Assembly: GCA_017538005.1 (NCBI GenBank)
Contig: JAFYJR010000008.1
Coordinates: forward strand, 1-10,020
Direction of reading: 5' to 3'
Origin: Clostridia bacterium
Lineage (GTDB): Bacteria > Bacillota > Clostridia > Oscillospirales > Acutalibacteraceae
DNA: 10,020 nt
Shown here: positions 6,621 through 10,020 of the stretch, piece after piece
Position numbering within the stretch: the stretch's first letter is position 1
How the letters are laid out: the number at the start of each line of letters is the position of its first letter
Made by a program: the position numbers and the translations under genes
Notes under the pieces: generated by a model
Told to the model about the DNA's origin: nothing
Database searches by the model: none
Seen by the model: the letters and a program-made list of their open reading frames with translations, nothing else

Positions 6621-7330
6621 TTCTTTCCTTTCTTTCCGAGGTGCATCTCACGCATACCCTCAACTTCATCACAGACCGCTTTCAGATCACAGTGCTCACA
6701 GTCGAGGTCAATACCGTCAAGGATGTGTGACAACGCGTTTGTGATATCAAATACAGAATTTGCCTTGCTGTTCAGTTCCTTAATTATATCCTGATCCGTC
6801 AGAAAGATTATCCGCACGGCAAGGACATTCTCGTTTTCTTTGTATGCTTTTATGTAGGTATTGCCTATTTGTCTGAAACTCAGACCGCGGGAGAGAGCAT
6901 CTTTCGAGACACGCACGCGCTCCTGGTTTGACTCGGCAGACACACGCACCATATACCCTTTGGGATGAACATGATAACGCACAAATTCCATCTGCTGAAT
7001 GGCCGCGTGTGCCGCGTCCTCATCGCCGATATCCTTTACGCCGAGGAAAACTATACGCGCAAACGAAACATCACCGGAAAGTTCCGGCAGATCCCTGCCG
7101 CAGAGTACCACTTCATCCTTCAGAACAAGGTCCTGCGTGGTCGTGACACATGTAAAGTTCGCGGAAGATGTACCCGAACCGCCGAGTTCGAATGCCTGGT
7201 CACGCTGCATAATAAGTTCGCTCCGCTCGGAGCATTCCCAGGTATCAGCAGCGTCAAAATCCCAGGTTTTTGAGATGAGAGCGGCTGTATTTTCAGTTGT
7301 CTCTCTTATGATACCGTCAAACAATTCCAT
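6617..7330 (-). CDS. Acetyl-CoA synthase beta subunit (CdhC/AcsB)-like short protein
   Basis: A 237-residue protein with no signal peptide or membrane segment. Residues about 32-185 resemble, as I recall the family, the middle part of the CODH/acetyl-CoA synthase beta subunit (CdhC/AcsB): a Gly/Ala-rich ELGGSGTSSANF (48-59), a domain containing FVRYHVHPKGYMVRVS (116-131), and RVRVSKDALSRGLSFRQIG (138-156) followed by a strand ending IIFLTD. Full-length AcsB is far longer and ends in the Ni-Fe-S A-cluster domain. Here the C-terminus carries only DCEHCDLKAVCDEVEG (210-225), with Cys211, Cys214 and Cys220 as CX2CX5C, which could bind a metal or Fe-S cluster but does not match the four-cysteine A-cluster pattern. 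It starts 3 bases after the cooC-like gene and overlaps ruvC by ATGA. Its function is unknown; acetyl-CoA synthesis is not supported. Homology is moderately sure, activity is not. Confidence 0.62.
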   Translation of the reverse strand: MELFDGIIRETTENTAALISKTWDFDAADTWECSERSELIMQRDQAFELGGSGTSSANFTCVTTTQDLVLKDEVVLCGRDLPELSGDVSFARIVFLGVKDIGDEDAAHAAIQQMEFVRYHVHPKGYMVRVSAESNQERVRVSKDALSRGLSFRQIGNTYIKAYKENENVLAVRIIFLTDQDIIKELNSKANSVFDITNALSHILDGIDLDCEHCDLKAVCDEVEGMREMHLGKKGKK

Positions 7331-7333
7331 AGT

Positions 7334-8089
7334 TTAAAGTCCCATCTTTGTAATTACGGTTTTCGCGCCGAGAAGCAGAGCTGAATCCTCAGGCAAAGCG
7401 AATACACTGTCACCGAGAATATCGTTCTGAGTCTGGTTGTCATCCGGGCCGATGACGGCCAGAACTTCTGCGCCTGCGACCTTTTCGGGCGCAAGGTCAG
7501 GCCGTGTCGCGCGGTTTATAACCGCACCGACCTTGTCATACATGACAAGCTCATCGGCCACTTTCATGATAACCTCGAGTACGCCTGTACCCTTTTTACT
7601 CTGGTCGCTTATCAGAAGAAGATGCGTCACCTTTTCCATGACCCTTCTGTTTATCTGTTCAATGCCGGCCTCGCCGTCAATTACGACATAATCAAAGTCG
7701 CCGGCGAGCATCGATATTACTTCACGCAGATAAGTATTTACCGCGCAATAGCATCCCGCGGCTTCAGGTCTGCCTATGGCGATAAAACCGAAACCGTTCT
7801 TCTCTTTCATTGCGTCAATAAGACGGAATTTCGCTTCCGCCAAAATGTCCTGTGTATCCCGGAGTTTCTCCGTAACATCGCTTGCGACGCGCTTTCGTAT
7901 GTCGTCGAGTGTCTCGTCGACCTCGACGCCCAGAGCCGTCGCAAGGCCTATGGCGGGGTCGGCATCTATAGCCAGGATGCGCTTGTCGGGATACTGCTCG
8001 ACGAGCAGCCTGACAATCGCGGCCGAGAGCGAAGTCTTGCCGACCCCGCCCTTGCCCGTAACGGCAATTATTTTGGTGTTGTGTTCCAT
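7334..8089 (-). CDS. CooC/AcsF-type nickel-insertion ATPase (SIMIBI family)
   Basis: CooC-type proteins are dimeric P-loop ATPases that help load nickel into CO dehydrogenase; AcsF does the same for acetyl-CoA synthase. The 251-residue product has the deviant Walker A GKGGVGKTS (12-20) with the signature Lys13, motif DADP (42-45), a Walker B-like VVIDGEAGIE (135-144), and a Cys-Tyr-Cys pair at 113 and 115 in AAGCYCAVN, the CXC metal site of CooC. ATG at 8089 is preceded by GAGG 6 bases upstream. The next gene, an acetyl-CoA-synthase-like protein, follows after 3 bases, which supports a client-chaperone pairing. No CO dehydrogenase gene is in the window, so the client is uncertain. A divergently transcribed TetR regulator lies upstream. 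Confidence 0.85.
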   Translation of the reverse strand: MEHNTKIIAVTGKGGVGKTSLSAAIVRLLVEQYPDKRILAIDADPAIGLATALGVEVDETLDDIRKRVASDVTEKLRDTQDILAEAKFRLIDAMKEKNGFGFIAIGRPEAAGCYCAVNTYLREVISMLAGDFDYVVIDGEAGIEQINRRVMEKVTHLLLISDQSKKGTGVLEVIMKVADELVMYDKVGAVINRATRPDLAPEKVAGAEVLAVIGPDDNQTQNDILGDSVFALPEDSALLLGAKTVITKMGL

Positions 8090-8110
8090 AAGAGACCTCG
8101 TATTCGTACA

Positions 8111-8140
8111 GATTTACATAAAATGTTGATTTTTAAACAA
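8111..8140 (-). promoter_or_regulatory. Possible promoter of the cooC operon
   Basis: On the minus strand TTGTTT (8140-8135) and TAAATC (8116-8111) are separated by 18 bases. The boxes are only a fair match to consensus, and TG lies directly before the -10. The position, about 20-25 bases upstream of the cooC start, is reasonable. It overlaps the opposing tetR promoter. Confidence 0.35.
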
Positions 8141-8141
8141 C
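8125..8141. promoter_or_regulatory. Imperfect palindrome, candidate TetR-type operator
   Basis: The sequence GTTGATTTTTAAACAAC pairs as GTTG...CAAC with further inner TT/AA pairing, six of eight positions in all. It covers the -35 regions of both divergent candidate promoters, so one bound regulator could block both genes. A second short perfect palindrome, TGTATACA, lies at 8157-8164 next to the tetR -10. Whether the TetR protein binds either is inference from position only. Confidence 0.3.
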
Positions 8142-8155
8142 TTTCGTGTTATTGT
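8126..8155 (+). promoter_or_regulatory. Possible promoter of the tetR gene
   Basis: TTGATT (8126-8131) and TATTGT (8150-8155) are 18 bases apart, with a TGT just before the -10 giving an extended -10 form. It lies about 35 bases upstream of the chosen tetR start and faces away from cooC. Confidence 0.45.
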
Positions 8156-8191
8156 ATGTATACACATCAAAACGCGACCGGAGATGAGATA

Positions 8192-8770
8192 ATGGACAGA
8201 CGCGTAAAAAAAACTCAGACTGCCATCCGCAAAGCTTTTACTGAACTCATCAAAGAAAAAGGCAATGTTGACGAAATCACGATAAAGGAAATAGTCGATC
8301 GCGCGGATATTTCAAGGAGTACTTTCTATACCCACTATTCGGATATTCTGGAACTCACTGATGATATAAGCAATATGTTTGCCGAAGAGATCGCTGAGCT
8401 TGTAATCGACACGCACAAGCGTATTGACGGCAATGAATCATACGACCATATTTACCTGGAAGTACTGAATTATATGCTTGACAGAAAAGAACTGACCAGG
8501 GTCATGCTGACAGATATGAGAAACACGGCGCTGAGCAACAGAATCGCCGATCTCATCATGGAGAGAATGGAAGACTACTACAGAAGCAAGCACAGAATTC
8601 ACGACGAGAATCTGCTTCGCGGCACAGCCACCTTCTGGACAAGCGGAGTACTCGGTATTATGCGCGACTGGGCGCGTTATGATTTCAAGTACGATGTAAA
8701 TCAGATGAGCGATATCATTACCCGCTCAATAGCGACATGCGCCACAATCTTTTCAAAAGAAAATATCTGA
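8192..8770 (+). CDS. TetR/AcrR-family transcriptional regulator
   Basis: A 192-residue DNA-binding regulator. The N-terminal domain has the TetR helix-turn-helix (about 29-55), including ITIKEIVDRADISRSTFYTHY, where STFYTHY is the recognition-helix end typical of the family. The C-terminal ligand-binding half ends with a pattern around TSGVLGIMRDWARYD (150-164), which resembles the C-terminal domain type seen in DhaS-like TetR proteins of Firmicutes. ATG at 8192 is chosen because GGAG lies 8 bases upstream. The open frame extends far back into cooC antisense, and an in-frame ATG at 8156 overlaps the likely promoter, so longer forms are rejected. It is the only plus-strand gene, divergent from cooC with a 102-base shared region, which suggests self-regulation and control of the cooC operon. 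The ligand is unknown. Confidence 0.9.
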   Translation: MDRRVKKTQTAIRKAFTELIKEKGNVDEITIKEIVDRADISRSTFYTHYSDILELTDDISNMFAEEIAELVIDTHKRIDGNESYDHIYLEVLNYMLDRKELTRVMLTDMRNTALSNRIADLIMERMEDYYRSKHRIHDENLLRGTATFWTSGVLGIMRDWARYDFKYDVNQMSDIITRSIATCATIFSKENI

Positions 8771-8800
8771 TGTCATTATACCATTTTTGCAGGCAAAAAG

Positions 8801-8833
8801 AAAACGGCTTTGAGAAATCAAAGCCGTTTTTTT
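8801..8833. terminator. Bidirectional rho-independent terminator between tetR and the DUF362 gene
   Basis: A perfect 13-base stem, AAAACGGCTTTGA at 8801-8813 and its complement at 8818-8830, closes a GAAA tetraloop. On the plus strand it runs into seven T residues (8827-8833), ending tetR transcription 30 bases after its stop. On the minus strand the complementary arm ends in TTTT followed by CTTTTTGCC, so it can also stop transcripts of the converging DUF362 gene, whose stop lies 17 bases away. Confidence 0.92.
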
Positions 8834-8849
8834 GTCAGCTTTTCAGAAA

Positions 8850-10020
8850 TCAGAACAGGAAGTTCGCAAGAAGACGAACATCCTTCATGGCCTGAATTCT
8901 GCCTGCACGGTCAAGTGACGGTACAGGAGCCTCAACCCAGTCGCAGTCAAGGTTCTTCGCCGCAAGTTCCGGTATCGTGTAGAGACCGTCGTCGTACGCG
9001 TCAAAGTGCGGCTCAGTGGGATCTCCTATGGCCGCAAGCGCAAGTTTGATGAAATACTTACGCAGCGCGCCGACACCTATAAGCGGCAGATATTTCATAT
9101 CAGCCTGACCCGGAAGCGTGGGCATCATGGAAAGAGCTACGCGGACAGCGAGGTTGTTGACTTCGCCGCAGCCGCGGATCCAGAGGAAACCGCCGAGAGA
9201 AGCGAGTTCTTTCGCGGGAGCGGAGCACTCGCCGCATACGAGCTTGACGCCCTTCATGGCTTTGAGTTCCTCAAGCGAGTATGCTTTGCCGTCCTCGCCT
9301 ACCCAGTATTTCTTACCCTCATACTCGGCACCGTTGCCGACAACGACGATAAGAGCCCTGTTCTTGTTGAGCTGATAGGTGTAAGAGGCATACATAACCT
9401 CGAAGGTTGTTCCGAGTGAAGCGATACAACCGCCCGCGCAGGTGTCTTCCATAGCAAGAACGAAGTCGCGGTCGTTGCCGGTGAGCTTTTCAAGCTTCGG
9501 CGCGCGGCTGTTCGTATGGCCGACGTAAAGTTTTACGTTGGGCCAGTTCTCGTGGAACCTGTCGCTGTAGAGCGTGGGTTCCGCAGGGCGGAATTTGACT
9601 ATCTTCTTCTTTCCGACAACCTTTACGTCGGGATCGCCGAAGCCGCGCTTGCCGGCCTCGATGAGAAGCTTGTTCTTTTCGGGATCAAAGCCCATCATCT
9701 CGGTAACAACGCGGTCTACCTCAACCGAGTTCGTGCCCGTAACTATGGTGTTCATGAGCACAGGATCGTTCGGTCCGGGCGTATTTCCCTCGCCGCCGAC
9801 GATACCGTCAACAACGGTGAGATCGGGTTTGAAGAGATAAAGAAGGTCGGACAGTTTCTTGTCTATCTGCCATGTATGGTTTCTGTATCTCATGTTGCAT
9901 GAGAAAGTACCCATGGCATTCTTGAAGCCGAGTGTAACACCGGTGTAGATATTACACTTCATCTTCGGATGCGAGACATAGAGTCTCTCGCCTTTTATGA
10001 CTGCGGAAATGATGCGCGGA
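8850..10020 (-). CDS. DUF362-domain protein with cysteine-containing C-terminal extension, 5' end missing
   Basis: The frame stays open to the right edge, so the start lies outside; the ATG at 9962 is internal. The codons before it read ERLYVSHPKMKCN, joining directly to IYTGVTLGFKNAMG (about 9950-9909), the DUF362 core signature (K-x-K-x3-TGVTL-x2-KN-x-MG). Next come DLTVVDGIVGGEGNTPGP and NTIVTGTNSVEVDRV, also typical of the family. Many DUF362 proteins carry ferredoxin-type 4Fe-4S motifs; none is seen here. Instead, about 240 further residues follow, with CAGGC (9440-9426), CGEC (9236-9225) and RGCGEV (Cys at 9170), which could form a metal or Fe-S site. No transmembrane segment is obvious. 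The biochemical role of DUF362 is not established. The gene converges on tetR and shares its terminator, so it is a separate transcription unit from cooC. Confidence 0.8.
   Translation of the reverse strand, partial: PRIISAVIKGERLYVSHPKMKCNIYTGVTLGFKNAMGTFSCNMRYRNHTWQIDKKLSDLLYLFKPDLTVVDGIVGGEGNTPGPNDPVLMNTIVTGTNSVEVDRVVTEMMGFDPEKNKLLIEAGKRGFGDPDVKVVGKKKIVKFRPAEPTLYSDRFHENWPNVKLYVGHTNSRAPKLEKLTGNDRDFVLAMEDTCAGGCIASLGTTFEVMYASYTYQLNKNRALIVVVGNGAEYEGKKYWVGEDGKAYSLEELKAMKGVKLVCGECSAPAKELASLGGFLWIRGCGEVNNLAVRVALSMMPTLPGQADMKYLPLIGVGALRKYFIKLALAAIGDPTEPHFDAYDDGLYTIPELAAKNLDCDWVEAPVPSLDRAGRIQAMKDVRLLANFLF

Noticed and set aside
6162..6794. Plus-strand 210-codon open frame opposite ruvC
   Set aside because: It is antisense to ruvC and to part of the CdhC-like gene. 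No motif or promoter supports it.
7622..8191. Plus-strand open frame continuous with and upstream of tetR (would make a 382-residue protein)
   Set aside because: It is antisense to the well-supported cooC gene, and the TetR domain begins exactly at the ATG 8192 with its own ribosome binding site. The extra 190 residues show no domain.
8784..8799. Small inverted repeat TTTTTG / CAAAAA just before the tetR terminator
   Set aside because: The stem has only six weak base pairs. The adjacent 13-base GAAA-loop hairpin explains termination on both strands.
1..10020. CRISPR arrays, insertion sequences, phage genes, tRNA/rRNA genes
   Set aside because: I read both strands and saw no spaced direct repeats, transposase or integrase motifs, or tRNA/rRNA signatures.

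Overview
The window looks like chromosomal core DNA from an anaerobic Gram-positive bacterium of the Clostridia. The evidence is a group II ECF transporter module (two ATPases plus EcfT) next to truA, strong AGGAGG-type ribosome binding sites, several TTG start codons, and a CooC-type nickel ATPase beside a relative of acetyl-CoA synthase. The RuvA and RuvB sequence style suggests Oscillospirales or a neighbouring order, but that placement is a guess from memory. I see no phage, transposon, CRISPR or tRNA/rRNA signal.

Layout. All genes but one lie on the minus strand, so transcription runs from high to low coordinates. (1) 8850-10020 is the 3' part of a DUF362-family gene whose start is outside the window. 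(2) 8192-8770 (+) is a TetR-family regulator. It converges on the DUF362 gene at a near-perfect bidirectional terminator (8801-8833) and diverges from cooC. (3) 8089-6096 (-) is a tight operon: a CooC/AcsF-type ATPase, a short protein resembling part of the acetyl-CoA synthase beta subunit (CdhC/AcsB), and ruvC. It ends at a hairpin terminator (6067-6091). (4) 6048-1 (-) is a second operon with a good sigma-A promoter (6020-6048): ruvA, ruvB, a class I SAM methyltransferase, ecfA1, ecfA2, ecfT, truA and the first codons of a small membrane protein that runs off the left edge.

How the genes fit together. RuvA, RuvB and RuvC form the Holliday-junction branch migration and resolution machine, but ruvC sits in a different transcription unit from ruvAB. 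EcfA1, EcfA2 and EcfT form the shared energising module for vitamin or metal uptake through separate S components, none of which is in the window. TruA and the methyltransferase are RNA-modification type enzymes. Most intriguing is the cooC / acetyl-CoA-synthase-like pair, which has no CO dehydrogenase or full acetyl-CoA synthase here. It overlaps ruvC by an ATGA junction and lies opposite a TetR regulator that may control it.

Several start codons were set from ribosome binding sites rather than the longest reading frame: ruvA (TTG, 5968), ecfA1 (TTG, 3366), truA (TTG, 828), ruvB (GTG, 5353), the methyltransferase (ATG, 4259) and tetR (ATG, 8192). The only intergenic gaps of note are about 126 bases (5969-6095, promoter plus terminator), 102 bases (8090-8191, divergent promoter region) and 79 bases (8771-8849, terminator). 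No gene-free stretch exceeds 300 bases.
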